This document shows, one piece after another, positions 9,922 through 22,900 of a DNA stretch of 64,000 bases (positions are counted from its first letter, which is position 1; every line of letters starts with the position of its first letter). Source of the DNA: Oncomelania hupensis (taxonomy: Eukaryota > Mollusca > Gastropoda > Littorinimorpha > Pomatiopsidae). The translations under genes were made by a program, and so were the position numbers. The stretch spans positions 51,807,034 to 51,871,033 of the forward strand of contig CM072515.1 of NCBI GenBank assembly GCA_036898135.1, written 5' to 3'. Below the pieces are notes generated by a model. The model was given only the letters and a program-made list of their open reading frames with translations. It had not been told where the DNA came from and did no database searches.

Positions 9922-12900
9922 TCAATGTTCTTTCGTTCGCAAGGAATCGACGCCTTCGTCAGTTGCGGTCGTCATCGGCCCAGGGTCAAAGACGATGATC
10001 ACGTGGGCTTCCCCGGAATCAGTGCGTCCTCCGTTGTCTCCTTCTTCCATCGGATGTCCGACGCAGTCGACGTTGTCAGCTCCCAGAATGCATTCGCTGG
10101 GTCTCACGGTCAGGTTGGCTTCTGCGAGACGGTGGAACAGCTCCCTCAAAGTCTGCAGGTGCTCCTTCCAGGTCTGGGTGTGGACTTCATGTTCGACCAA
10201 AGTCGTAGAGCCTGGGACATCATTGAAGTTATGGGGAAACTCGCCCATAAGGTCCTTGAGCTCCAACTTTTGACCTTCCGTCAAGCTCGGTCCTAGCTTA
10301 ACATCATCGATGCCTTCTTTACTGTGGAAGTCTCCCAGTTCCAACAGTTCTTCGCTGTCAAAGCTGTCGTCGGTCACGGCTGCTGTGGCTGCGTGCACAG
10401 TCTCTGTTAGCCTTTCCACGTACAGTTTAAGGAGGTTGGCGTGGTATATCTTGGAATGCTGACCGACCTTCACCTTGTAGTCGTTGATCCCCACCACGGT
10501 CTCCACTTCGTACGGGCCTTTCCACTGCATCAGCAACTTATTATGATCGGTAGGTAGCAGCACCAGCACTTTGTTGCCAGGTTTAAACTTCCTGTTCACA
10601 GCCCTACGGTCATAGTAGTGCTTTCCACAGTCCTGGGACTTCTTCAGGTTTTCTCTGGCTATCTCGAGAGTCTGCTCCAGCTTCTCCCGTAGCTCAAACA
10701 CGTACTGGTAGCTGTTCTTCACCTCTGGGGTGTCTACTTCTTTCGTCCACAGTTCTTTTAGGATGTGCATCGGCCCTCGGATGGTTCTTCCGTACAGCAG
10801 CTCGAACGGAGAGAAGCCGGTGGACTCCTGCGGTACTTCTCTGTAGGCGAAAAGTAAGGCGTTGATGTAGCGATGCCATTGTCTGGGCTGCTCGCTGCAC
10901 AGTTTCTTCAGGGTGGACTTCAGCGTAGCATTGAACTTTTCGACGAGCCCGTTGCACATCGGATGGTAGGGTGTCGTAGTCAAATGCCGGATGCTCAGCA
11001 GTCTGTTGACCTCCTTCATACAGTCAGAGACGAACTGCGTCCCGAGGTCTGTCAGAATTTCTTCAGGCACTCCAAGTCTACTGAACATGTCCACTAGCGC
11101 CTCTGCAACAGTTTCAGTGTCAATCTTCTTCAGAGGCACTGCTTCTGGGTACCGAGTCGCATAGTCCACTAAAGTCAGTACCCACCGATGACCTTCTTCA
11201 CTCGGAGGTCTTATTTCGCCGATTAAGTCTAAGGCCACCCTCTTGAAAGGTCGGTCGATCAGAGGCATCCTCTGCATAGGCACTTTCGGGACCCTTCCTC
11301 GAGGTATGGTCTTCTGGCAAATGTCACATGATCGGCAGAAACGGCTGACGTCCGCATGAAGTCCTGGCCAGTAGAACACCGCCTGGATTCTATCCGACGT
11401 CTTCTTGATACCCAGGTGTCCTCCCATAATTGAGTCATGCGCTACTTCCATCACCTGGCGCCTTAGGGGTAATGGTACCAGTACTTGACGTAGTGGTTTC
11501 CCTCCGTTGACCCTCGGGTGCTGGAAGATTCGATACAGGATCTTGGCCTTCACTTCAAAATAGACCGTACCACTGCCTTTGGTCACGTGGTCTTGGCGGT
11601 TCCTGTACTTGTTTAAAGTACTATCAGCTTCCTGGAGCTGGATCAGCTTATCTTTGTCCACGATGGCAGCTTTGGAGTTGTCGGCGACCTTCAGTGGCGT
11701 AGACGTCTTGTCTCTCTTGGCCTGGGCCCTGGTAGTAACAGCACCGACGATCTCTGGTCGGCAGGGCTGAGCCGGAGTAGCCACATTATCCCGTAGCAGC
11801 TCTGTAAGGTCTCCATCGGGAAATGGCAATGGATCCTCCTCCACAACTTCGACGCGTTGGGTTGAGGCAGGACTCCACTCTGGATCGGGGTCGTCGGGTC
11901 GTCTCGCGCCGTCGATATTCCCGATCATCAAATCATACAGCGGCTTCTTCAGGCAAACCGCTTCGACTTCGCCTATGTAGAAAGGGGTGTTGACATGAAT
12001 CTTCGCAACTGGCGCTTTCAAACATTTGCTGTCGGCCATAAGTGTCCATTTTGAATCGCCAGTGAACTGTTCTTTAGCGATTAGGTCTTCTCTGACGATG
12101 ACCCCACTACAGCCAGAGTCTCTTAAGACAGTCACTTCATGATTTCCGACGCGTCCCTTTGAAACAGGCATGTTCTGGACGGTCACAGCAGCGCTGGCGA
12201 CGACGGGGATGGATTTTCCGTTGGCAAGGAGAAGTTGGCCATCGGTCATGCACTCTTGCACGTCGGCAGGGGGTAGCTGTGCGCTTGGTCTCACTCGGAA
12301 GAATGACGCTCCCGCCGCACACTTGATGGTCAGATCTACTGTTTTGCCGTTGATTGGAGAACCGCCTCTGCCGGTTGCCCGCCGCTGCGTTGTCCGTACT
12401 GCTCCGCTGTCCGCTACTTTTGTTTTGAGGGCAGTTAGCCGCCCTGTGGTCTGTAGCGTTGCAGGTGAAACAGCCTCTTGAATGCCCTTCCCTGGGAGGA
12501 GGCGTGGAGTCCGTCTGTCTCTGGCTCGTCTGACTTCCCTGGATCTGGTTCCCATGGTTTCCAGTCTTCTGAAAATGTTTCGTTGCGCTGGGTGGCCCCA
12601 GGGTCTTCCCATGAGCGATGAGATATCTTTCAGCAGCCTCAGTCACATCTTTAAGCGTCTGCAGCTTTTGTTCTTCTAAGTGGGTCGCTAGGTCCTTGTG
12701 ACAGGCATTGAGAAATTGTTCCTTCACGATCAGGTCATGGAGACTGTCGTAAGACTTCATTTCGCCTGATAACTCCACCCACTTGTGTAGATATGACGAC
12801 AGGCGCTCCACAAACTGCTTTGGCGTCTCGTCTGACTTAGGCCGGCATTCACGGAAACGTTTACGGTAGCCCTTCTCTGTAAAGTTGTAGCACTGCAACA

Positions 12901-13420
12901 GGGCCTCTTTCAAGACGTCGTAGTTTTTGGCGTCATCGTTCGACAGTCTGGTGTAAACTTCGAGAGCTTGCCCCGTCAGAAGTGCACTCAGTCGAATTGC
13001 CCAGTCTTGAGGTTGCCAGTTAGAGCTTTCAGCGAACCTTTCGAATCTCGCCAGATAACTGTCAATCTGGTCCTTCCCGTCGACGAAGGCTGGCAATTTT
13101 GGAGCCGTATGGTCGTTGGTGACTTGTGGCGCATGCTGATTGTTTTGGATACGCGCCAACTCTATTTGGTGCTGACGCTCAGCTTCTCTTTCTTGACGCC
13201 GCTCTTCTCTTTCTTCTCGGCGACGCTGCTCTTCTTTTTCTAGACGCTTCTCTTCTAATTCTCGTTCTTCGCGGCGACGCTGCTCTTCCTTTTCTAGACG
13301 CTTCTCTTCTAATTCTCTTTCTCTTTCTTCGCGCCATATTCTCTCTTGAGACTTGACGTACTCCGTCAGCTGTTTGCCTTTTAGATTTAGTTCAACCCCT
13401 CTCTGCCAGAAGTCAGCCAT
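9922..13420 (-). pseudogene. Polyprotein of unit 2, frameshifted between gag and protease
   Basis: Same architecture as unit 1, but a G tract at about 12267-12272 has five Gs instead of four on the + strand. The upstream frame (12137-13420, 427 codons) therefore covers gag through the CCHC knuckle and ends after an out-of-frame tail. The protease-integrase-RT-remnant part continues in another frame down to 9922. Integrase keeps the normal His in TTPYHP. The RT core and RNase H are missing as in the other units. The frameshift could be a real homopolymer mutation or a sequencing error. Programmed frameshifting is unlikely, because units 1, 3 and 4 read straight through. Confidence 0.85.
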
Positions 13421-13428
13421 CTTGATGC

Positions 13429-13554
13429 TTCTGGAAAGTTCTTTTCTAGAAGGTTCTTTTCTGGAAAGTTCTTTTTCTAGAAAGTTCTTGACTGTAGAGT
13501 TCTTTTTCTTGAAAGTTCTTGACTGTGCTGTACCTTTCTAGACTGTTCTAGAAC
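13429..13554. promoter_or_regulatory. Heat-shock-element-like cluster, unit 2 leader
   Basis: Same five exact TTCnnGAAnnTTC matches plus one imperfect four-box motif, 9 bp upstream of the unit 2 gag start. No differences from unit 1 were seen. Confidence 0.6.
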
Positions 13555-13983
13555 AGCACGCTTTCTGCAGTAGCGCTGATGCTTGTCACTAGTCGCCTTC
13601 GCTGACGCAGGCCCCGCTGTCCTCGTCGTATGCGACGCTGCACCACGCTGGTGTTGATGTGCACGCTCCTGTGCTGAAGTAGACGCGACGTCCGCTCGCC
13701 GCTCTCTGTAACACTGGCGATGTAGCTCCGAGACTGTCCCTCGACGTAGTCCTGCGGTAGCCACGTAGTCCCGCTCTGTTGTTCGCTCACGAAGCAACTC
13801 TTCGGCGACTACACGCCCTTGCAGTCAACCCGAACCTATCGGTGATGTAGTCCCAGTATGTTGGCCCCTCTCGACGCAACTCGTTGGCGGCTACCCTCGA
13901 TGACTGCCTCTCGTAACGTTGACTCGCTTGTTGTATCAGTTGAACCCTTGGCTATGGCGTGAATCGCGGCTTGGCCCCCAAAA

Positions 13984-14611
13984 TGTTACACTCAGTTTGA
14001 TGTTGGTGTTTTTCTTTATCAGTATTTGATTCAGCCCCGATGCTGAAGTCCTGATAAGGTGTAACTCAGATTCGTTTATTCACGCAACCCGTCCAAACAG
14101 CATACAAGTCACAAAGTCGACGTATGAAGTTTTCCACTTTTATTCAGCACACATCAACAACTGCATACAATTCTCAACTCAACAACTTTCAAATTTACTT
14201 TCCAGCTTCACTATCAACAACAATCTCTCAACAACAGTGCGGCACACAATTTTATAATCTCTCTCTCTCTTTTCCCGAAAAATTTCGAACCCAGTAGACT
14301 AAAATGACGCACTACAGCCAATCAATTAAAAGATCGTCATCACTGACTTACGTCATACATATTTCTTCTCCTTCCGCCATACTTCGATATTTATCCCGAA
14401 ACTTCGATCGATAGTAAACAAGCGGGACCAGAAAATTCTACAACGATATCGACCAACAAAAATTATCAACGTTATACAAAGCCTCTCCTAACAACAATGC
14501 AAACTCAAATCAAAGGTAAATAAACTCCATTATTGAATATTTTGCAAAACGAAACGATTAGATCTATCGTGCGCGCTTCCGACATACTTTCGTTCGCGTT
14601 TCAACGTAACA
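13984..14611 (-). repeat. LTR 3 (shared by units 2 and 3)
   Basis: 628 bp. By eye it is identical to LTRs 2 and 4, bounded by TGTTAC...GTAACA, with no flanking target duplication. Confidence 0.92.
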
Positions 14612-14930
14612 TAACCCCCCACTCAAGAAGAAATTTACCCAATTTCTTTCAACAACGTTGAAACGTAATGCACAAACAAAGTCCTCAATTGAAACTAATT
14701 TAAGACTTTCTGAATACTGTAATTGCGCTCAGCTTATCTACACAGAGTCAATGGTTTTCATCTTCAAATCTGCCTGGATAATGTCAATGTTCACAGTTCA
14801 TTCACACAGAGTCAAAGTTTCTCATCTGCAAGTCTTTCTGGATACTGTCAATGTTCACAGATCATTTACCCAGTCAACGTTTTTCATTTTCAAGTCTGTC
14901 ATTACCAATATTCTTAGTTCGTCCACACAG

Positions 14931-17900
14931 TCAATGTTCTTTCGTTCGCAAGGAATCGACGCCTTCGTCAGTTGCGGTCGTCATCGGCCCAGGGTCAAAG
15001 ACGATGATCACGTGGGCTTCCCCGGAATCAGTGCGTCCTCCGTTGTCTCCTTCTTCCATCGGATGTCCGACGCAGTCGACGTTGTCAGCTCCCAGAATGC
15101 ATTCGCTGGGTCTCACGGTCAGGTTGGCTTCTGCGAGACGGTGGAACAGCTCCCTCAAAGTCTGCAGGTGCTCCTTCCAGGTCTGGGTGTGGACTTCATG
15201 TTCGACCAAAGTCGTAGAGCCTGGGACATCATTGAAGTTATGGGGAAACTCGCCCATAAGGTCCTTGAGCTCCAACTTTTGACCTTCCGTCAAGCTCGGT
15301 CCTAGCTTAACATCATCGATGCCTTCTTTACTGTGGAAGTCTCCCAGTTCCAACAGTTCTTCGCTGTCAAAGCTGTCGTCGGTCACGGCTGCTGTGGCTG
15401 CGTGCACAGTCTCTGTTAGCCTTTCCACGTACAGTTTAAGGAGGTTGGCGTGGTATATCTTGGAATGCTGACCGACCTTCACCTTGTAGTCGTTGATCCC
15501 CACCACGGTCTCCACTTCGTACGGGCCTTTCCACTGCATCAGCAACTTATTATGATCGGTAGGTAGCAGCACCAGCACTTTGTTGCCAGGTTTAAACTTC
15601 CTGTTCACAGCCCTACGGTCATAGTAGTGCTTTCCACAGTCCTGGGACTTCTTCAGGTTTTCTCTGGCTATCTCGAGAGTCTGCTCCAGCTTCTCCCGTA
15701 GCTCAAACACGTACTGGTAGCTGTTCTTCACCTCTGGGGTGTCTACTTCTTTCGTCCACAGTTCTTTTAGGATGTGCATCGGCCCTCGGATGGTTCTTCC
15801 GTACAGCAGCTCGAACGGAGAGAAGCCGGTGGACTCCTGCGGTACTTCTCTGTAGGCGAAAAGTAAGGCGTTGATGTAGCGATGCCATTGTCTGGGCTGC
15901 TCGCTGCACAGTTTCTTCAGGGTGGACTTCAGCGTAGCATTGAACTTTTCGACGAGCCCGTTGCACATCGGATGGTAGGGTGTCGTAGTCAAATGCCGGA
16001 TGCTCAGCAGTCTGTTGACCTCCTTCATACAGTCAGAGACGAACTGCGTCCCGAGGTCTGTCAGAATTTCTTCAGGCACTCCAAGTCTACTGAACATGTC
16101 CACTAGCGCCTCTGCAACAGTTTCAGTGTCAATCTTCTTCAGAGGCACTGCTTCTGGGTACCGAGTCGCATAGTCCACTAAAGTCAGTACCCACCGATGA
16201 CCTTCTTCACTCGGAGGTCTTATTTCGCCGATTAAGTCTAAGGCCACCCTCTTGAAAGGTCGGTCGATCAGAGGCATCCTCTGCATAGGCACTTTCGGGA
16301 CCCTTCCTCGAGGTATGGTCTTCTGGCAAATGTCACATGATCGGCAGAAACGGCTGACGTCCGCATGAAGTCCTGGCCAGTAGAACACCGCCTGGATTCT
16401 ATCCGACGTCTTCTTGATACCCAGGTGTCCTCCCATAATTGAGTCATGCGCTACTTCCATCACCTGGCGCCTTAGGGGTAATGGTACCAGTACTTGACGT
16501 AGTGGTTTCCCTCCGTTGACCCTCGGGTGCTGGAAGATTCGATACAGGATCTTGGCCTTCACTTCAAAATAGACCGTACCACTGCCTTTGGTCACGTGGT
16601 CTTGGCGGTTCCTGTACTTGTTTAAAGTACTATCAGCTTCCTGGAGCTGGATCAGCTTATCTTTGTCCACGATGGCAGCTTTGGAGTTGTCGGCGACCTT
16701 CAGTGGCGTAGACGTCTTGTCTCTCTTGGCCTGGGCCCTGGTAGTAACAGCACCGACGATCTCTGGTCGGCAGGGCTGAGCCGGAGTAGCCACATTATCC
16801 CGTAGCAGCTCTGTAAGGTCTCCATCGGGAAATGGCAATGGATCCTCCTCCACAACTTCGACGCGTTGGGTTGAGGCAGGACTCCACTCTGGATCGGGGT
16901 CGTCGGGTCGTCTCGCGCCGTCGATATTCCCGATCATCAAATCATACAGCGGCTTCTTCAGGCAAACCGCTTCGACTTCGCCTATGTAGAAAGGGGTGTT
17001 GACATGAATCTTCGCAACTGGCGCTTTCAAACATTTGCTGTCGGCCATAAGTGTCCATTTTGAATCGCCAGTGAACTGTTCTTTAGCGATTAGGTCTTCT
17101 CTGACGATGACCCCACTACAGCCAGAGTCTCTTAAGACAGTCACTTCATGATTTCCGACGCGTCCCTTTGAAACAGGCATGTTCTGGACGGTCACAGCAG
17201 CGCTGGCGACGACGGGGATGGATTTTCCGTTGGCAAGGAGAAGTTGGCCATCGGTCATGCACTCTTGCACGTCGGCAGGGGTAGCTGTGCGCTTGGTCTC
17301 ACTCGGAAGAATGACGCTCCCGCCGCACACTTGATGGTCAGATCTACTGTTTTGCCGTTGATTGGAGAACCGCCTCTGCCGGTTGCCCGCCGCTGCGTTG
17401 TCCGTACTGCTCCGCTGTCCGCTACTTTTGTTTTGAGGGCAGTTAGCCGCCCTGTGGTCTGTAGCGTTGCAGGTGAAACAGCCTCTTGAATGCCCTTCCC
17501 TGGGAGGAGGCGTGGAGTCCGTCTGTCTCTGGCTCGTCTGACTTCCCTGGATCTGGTTCCCATGGTTTCCAGTCTTCTGAAAATGTTTCGTTGCGCTGGG
17601 TGGCCCCAGGGTCTTCCCATGAGCGATGAGATATCTTTCAGCAGCCTCAGTCACATCTTTAAGCGTCTGCAGCTTTTGTTCTTCTAAGTGGGTCGCTAGG
17701 TCCTTGTGACAGGCATTGAGAAATTGTTCCTTCACGATCAGGTCATGGAGACTGTCGTAAGACTTCATTTCGCCTGATAACTCCACCCACTTGTGTAGAT
17801 ATGACGACAGGCGCTCCACAAACTGCTTTGGCGTCTCGTCTGACTTAGGCCGGCATTCACGGAAACGTTTACGGTAGCCCTTCTCTGTAAAGTTGTAGCA

Positions 17901-18428
17901 CTGCAACAGGGCCTCTTTCAAGACGTCGTAGTTTTTGGCGTCATCGTTCGACAGTCTGGTGTAAACTTCGAGAGCTTGCCCCGTCAGAAGTGCACTCAGT
18001 CGAATTGCCCAGTCTTGAGGTTGCCAGTTAGAGCTTTCAGCGAACCTTTCGAATCTCGCCAGATAACTGTCAATCTGGTCCTTCCCGTCGACGAAGGCTG
18101 GCAATTTTGGAGCCGTATGGTCGTTGGTGACTTGTGGCGCATGCTGATTGTTTTGGATACGCGCCAACTCTATTTGGTGCTGACGCTCAGCTTCTCTTTC
18201 TTGACGCCGCTCTTCTCTTTCTTCTCGGCGACGCTGCTCTTCTTTTTCTAGACGCTTCTCTTCTAATTCTCGTTCTTCGCGGCGACGCTGCTCTTCCTTT
18301 TCTAGACGCTTCTCTTCTAATTCTCTTTCTCTTTCTTCGCGCCATATTCTCTCTTGAGACTTGACGTACTCCGTCAGCTGTTTGCCTTTTAGATTTAGTT
18401 CAACCCCTCGCTGCCAGAAGTCAGCCAT
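14931..18428 (-). CDS. gag-protease-integrase polyprotein with RT core deleted, unit 3
   Basis: An open 1165-codon frame with the domain order described for unit 1: coiled-coil gag, CCHC knuckle, DSG protease, HHCC and D-D-E integrase, GPY module, then RT ends joined without the catalytic palm or RNase H. Integrase has the conserved His in TTPYHP. A synonymous change near the start (Arg in WQRGVE encoded CGA instead of AGA) is shared only with unit 4 and pairs these two as the closest copies. With unit 4, this is the best-preserved version. Confidence 0.9.
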   Translation of the reverse strand: MADFWQRGVELNLKGKQLTEYVKSQERIWREERERELEEKRLEKEEQRRREERELEEKRLEKEEQRRREEREERRQEREAERQHQIELARIQNNQHAPQVTNDHTAPKLPAFVDGKDQIDSYLARFERFAESSNWQPQDWAIRLSALLTGQALEVYTRLSNDDAKNYDVLKEALLQCYNFTEKGYRKRFRECRPKSDETPKQFVERLSSYLHKWVELSGEMKSYDSLHDLIVKEQFLNACHKDLATHLEEQKLQTLKDVTEAAERYLIAHGKTLGPPSATKHFQKTGNHGNQIQGSQTSQRQTDSTPPPREGHSRGCFTCNATDHRAANCPQNKSSGQRSSTDNAAAGNRQRRFSNQRQNSRSDHQVCGGSVILPSETKRTATPADVQECMTDGQLLLANGKSIPVVASAAVTVQNMPVSKGRVGNHEVTVLRDSGCSGVIVREDLIAKEQFTGDSKWTLMADSKCLKAPVAKIHVNTPFYIGEVEAVCLKKPLYDLMIGNIDGARRPDDPDPEWSPASTQRVEVVEEDPLPFPDGDLTELLRDNVATPAQPCRPEIVGAVTTRAQAKRDKTSTPLKVADNSKAAIVDKDKLIQLQEADSTLNKYRNRQDHVTKGSGTVYFEVKAKILYRIFQHPRVNGGKPLRQVLVPLPLRRQVMEVAHDSIMGGHLGIKKTSDRIQAVFYWPGLHADVSRFCRSCDICQKTIPRGRVPKVPMQRMPLIDRPFKRVALDLIGEIRPPSEEGHRWVLTLVDYATRYPEAVPLKKIDTETVAEALVDMFSRLGVPEEILTDLGTQFVSDCMKEVNRLLSIRHLTTTPYHPMCNGLVEKFNATLKSTLKKLCSEQPRQWHRYINALLFAYREVPQESTGFSPFELLYGRTIRGPMHILKELWTKEVDTPEVKNSYQYVFELREKLEQTLEIARENLKKSQDCGKHYYDRRAVNRKFKPGNKVLVLLPTDHNKLLMQWKGPYEVETVVGINDYKVKVGQHSKIYHANLLKLYVERLTETVHAATAAVTDDSFDSEELLELGDFHSKEGIDDVKLGPSLTEGQKLELKDLMGEFPHNFNDVPGSTTLVEHEVHTQTWKEHLQTLRELFHRLAEANLTVRPSECILGADNVDCVGHPMEEGDNGGRTDSGEAHVIIVFDPGPMTTATDEGVDSLRTKEH

Positions 18429-18436
18429 CTTGATGC

Positions 18437-18562
18437 TTCTGGAAAGTTCTTTTCTAGAAGGTTCTTTTCTGGAAAGTTCTTTTTCTAGAAAGTTCTTGAC
18501 TGTAGAGTTCTTTTTCTTGAAAGTTCTTGACTGTGCTGTACCTTTCTAGACTGTTCTAGAAC
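18437..18562. promoter_or_regulatory. Heat-shock-element-like cluster, unit 3 leader
   Basis: Same motif cluster and spacing as in unit 1, directly upstream of the unit 3 gag start. Confidence 0.6.
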
Positions 18563-18991
18563 AGCACGCTTTCTGCAGTAGCGCTGATGCTTGTCACTAG
18601 TCGCCTTCGCTGACGCAGGCCCCGCTGTCCTCGTCGTATGCGACGCTGCACCACGCTGGTGTTGATGTGCACGCTCCTGTGCTGAAGTAGACGCGACGTC
18701 CGCTCGCCGCTCTCTGTAACACTGGCGATGTAGCTCCGAGACTGTCCCTCGACGTAGTCCTGCGGTAGCCACGTAGTCCCGCTCTGTTGTTCGCTCACGA
18801 AGCAACTCTTCGGCGACTACACGCCCTTGCAGTCAACCCGAACCTATCGGTGATGTAGTCCCAGTATGTTGGCCCCTCTCGACGCAACTCGTTGGCGGCT
18901 ACCCTCGATGACTGCCTCTCGTAACGTTGACTCGCTTGTTGTATCAGTTGAACCCTTGGCTATGGCGTGAATCGCGGCTTGGCCCCCAAAA

Positions 18992-19619
18992 TGTTACACT
19001 CAGTTTGATGTTGGTGTTTTTCTTTATCAGTATTTGATTCAGCCCCGATGCTGAAGTCCTGATAAGGTGTAACTCAGATTCGTTTATTCACGCAACCCGT
19101 CCAAACAGCATACAAGTCACAAAGTCGACGTATGAAGTTTTCCACTTTTATTCAGCACACATCAACAACTGCATACAATTCTCAACTCAACAACTTTCAA
19201 ATTTACTTTCCAGCTTCACTATCAACAACAATCTCTCAACAACAGTGCGGCACACAATTTTATAATCTCTCTCTCTCTTTTCCCGAAAAATTTCGAACCC
19301 AGTAGACTAAAATGACGCACTACAGCCAATCAATTAAAAGATCGTCATCACTGACTTACGTCATACATATTTCTTCTCCTTCCGCCATACTTCGATATTT
19401 ATCCCGAAACTTCGATCGATAGTAAACAAGCGGGACCAGAAAATTCTACAACGATATCGACCAACAAAAATTATCAACGTTATACAAAGCCTCTCCTAAC
19501 AACAATGCAAACTCAAATCAAAGGTAAATAAACTCCATTATTGAATATTTTGCAAAACGAAACGATTAGATCTATCGTGCGCGCTTCCGACATACTTTCG
19601 TTCGCGTTTCAACGTAACA
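18992..19619 (-). repeat. LTR 4 (shared by units 3 and 4)
   Basis: 628 bp, bounded by TGTTAC...GTAACA. By eye it is identical to LTRs 2 and 3. Confidence 0.92.
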
Positions 19620-19938
19620 TAACCCCCCACTCAAGAAGAAATTTACCCAATTTCTTTCAACAACGTTGAAACGTAATGCACAAACAAAGTCCTCAATTGA
19701 AACTAATTTAAGACTTTCTGAATACTGTAATTGCGCTCAGCTTATCTACACAGAGTCAATGGTTTTCATCTTCAAATCTGCCTGGATAATGTCAATGTTC
19801 ACAGTTCATTCACACAGAGTCAAAGTTTCTCATCTGCAAGTCTTTCTGGATACTGTCAATGTTCACAGATCATTTACCCAGTCAACGTTTTTCATTTTCA
19901 AGTCTGTCATTACCAATATTCTTAGTTCGTCCACACAG

Positions 19939-22900
19939 TCAATGTTCTTTCGTTCGCAAGGAATCGACGCCTTCGTCAGTTGCGGTCGTCATCGGCCCAG
20001 GGTCAAAGACGATGATCACGTGGGCTTCCCCGGAATCAGTGCGTCCTCCGTTGTCTCCTTCTTCCATCGGATGTCCGACGCAGTCGACGTTGTCAGCTCC
20101 CAGAATGCATTCGCTGGGTCTCACGGTCAGGTTGGCTTCTGCGAGACGGTGGAACAGCTCCCTCAAAGTCTGCAGGTGCTCCTTCCAGGTCTGGGTGTGG
20201 ACTTCATGTTCGACCAAAGTCGTAGAGCCTGGGACATCATTGAAGTTATGGGGAAACTCGCCCATAAGGTCCTTGAGCTCCAACTTTTGACCTTCCGTCA
20301 AGCTCGGTCCTAGCTTAACATCATCGATGCCTTCTTTACTGTGGAAGTCTCCCAGTTCCAACAGTTCTTCGCTGTCAAAGCTGTCGTCGGTCACGGCTGC
20401 TGTGGCTGCGTGCACAGTCTCTGTTAGCCTTTCCACGTACAGTTTAAGGAGGTTGGCGTGGTATATCTTGGAATGCTGACCGACCTTCACCTTGTAGTCG
20501 TTGATCCCCACCACGGTCTCCACTTCGTACGGGCCTTTCCACTGCATCAGCAACTTATTATGATCGGTAGGTAGCAGCACCAGCACTTTGTTGCCAGGTT
20601 TAAACTTCCTGTTCACAGCCCTACGGTCATAGTAGTGCTTTCCACAGTCCTGGGACTTCTTCAGGTTTTCTCTGGCTATCTCGAGAGTCTGCTCCAGCTT
20701 CTCCCGTAGCTCAAACACGTACTGGTAGCTGTTCTTCACCTCTGGGGTGTCTACTTCTTTCGTCCACAGTTCTTTTAGGATGTGCATCGGCCCTCGGATG
20801 GTTCTTCCGTACAGCAGCTCGAACGGAGAGAAGCCGGTGGACTCCTGCGGTACTTCTCTGTAGGCGAAAAGTAAGGCGTTGATGTAGCGATGCCATTGTC
20901 TGGGCTGCTCGCTGCACAGTTTCTTCAGGGTGGACTTCAGCGTAGCATTGAACTTTTCGACGAGCCCGTTGCACATCGGATGGTAGGGTGTCGTAGTCAA
21001 ATGCCGGATGCTCAGCAGTCTGTTGACCTCCTTCATACAGTCAGAGACGAACTGCGTCCCGAGGTCTGTCAGAATTTCTTCAGGCACTCCAAGTCTACTG
21101 AACATGTCCACTAGCGCCTCTGCAACAGTTTCAGTGTCAATCTTCTTCAGAGGCACTGCTTCTGGGTACCGAGTCGCATAGTCCACTAAAGTCAGTACCC
21201 ACCGATGACCTTCTTCACTCGGAGGTCTTATTTCGCCGATTAAGTCTAAGGCCACCCTCTTGAAAGGTCGGTCGATCAGAGGCATCCTCTGCATAGGCAC
21301 TTTCGGGACCCTTCCTCGAGGTATGGTCTTCTGGCAAATGTCACATGATCGGCAGAAACGGCTGACGTCCGCATGAAGTCCTGGCCAGTAGAACACCGCC
21401 TGGATTCTATCCGACGTCTTCTTGATACCCAGGTGTCCTCCCATAATTGAGTCATGCGCTACTTCCATCACCTGGCGCCTTAGGGGTAATGGTACCAGTA
21501 CTTGACGTAGTGGTTTCCCTCCGTTGACCCTCGGGTGCTGGAAGATTCGATACAGGATCTTGGCCTTCACTTCAAAATAGACCGTACCACTGCCTTTGGT
21601 CACGTGGTCTTGGCGGTTCCTGTACTTGTTTAAAGTACTATCAGCTTCCTGGAGCTGGATCAGCTTATCTTTGTCCACGATGGCAGCTTTGGAGTTGTCG
21701 GCGACCTTCAGTGGCGTAGACGTCTTGTCTCTCTTGGCCTGGGCCCTGGTAGTAACAGCACCGACGATCTCTGGTCGGCAGGGCTGAGCCGGAGTAGCCA
21801 CATTATCCCGTAGCAGCTCTGTAAGGTCTCCATCGGGAAATGGCAATGGATCCTCCTCCACAACTTCGACGCGTTGGGTTGAGGCAGGACTCCACTCTGG
21901 ATCGGGGTCGTCGGGTCGTCTCGCGCCGTCGATATTCCCGATCATCAAATCATACAGCGGCTTCTTCAGGCAAACCGCTTCGACTTCGCCTATGTAGAAA
22001 GGGGTGTTGACATGAATCTTCGCAACTGGCGCTTTCAAACATTTGCTGTCGGCCATAAGTGTCCATTTTGAATCGCCAGTGAACTGTTCTTTAGCGATTA
22101 GGTCTTCTCTGACGATGACCCCACTACAGCCAGAGTCTCTTAAGACAGTCACTTCATGATTTCCGACGCGTCCCTTTGAAACAGGCATGTTCTGGACGGT
22201 CACAGCAGCGCTGGCGACGACGGGGATGGATTTTCCGTTGGCAAGGAGAAGTTGGCCATCGGTCATGCACTCTTGCACGTCGGCAGGGGTAGCTGTGCGC
22301 TTGGTCTCACTCGGAAGAATGACGCTCCCGCCGCACACTTGATGGTCAGATCTACTGTTTTGCCGTTGATTGGAGAACCGCCTCTGCCGGTTGCCCGCCG
22401 CTGCGTTGTCCGTACTGCTCCGCTGTCCGCTACTTTTGTTTTGAGGGCAGTTAGCCGCCCTGTGGTCTGTAGCGTTGCAGGTGAAACAGCCTCTTGAATG
22501 CCCTTCCCTGGGAGGAGGCGTGGAGTCCGTCTGTCTCTGGCTCGTCTGACTTCCCTGGATCTGGTTCCCATGGTTTCCAGTCTTCTGAAAATGTTTCGTT
22601 GCGCTGGGTGGCCCCAGGGTCTTCCCATGAGCGATGAGATATCTTTCAGCAGCCTCAGTCACATCTTTAAGCGTCTGCAGCTTTTGTTCTTCTAAGTGGG
22701 TCGCTAGGTCCTTGTGACAGGCATTGAGAAATTGTTCCTTCACGATCAGGTCATGGAGACTGTCGTAAGACTTCATTTCGCCTGATAACTCCACCCACTT
22801 GTGTAGATATGACGACAGGCGCTCCACAAACTGCTTTGGCGTCTCGTCTGACTTAGGCCGGCATTCACGGAAACGTTTACGGTAGCCCTTCTCTGTAAAG

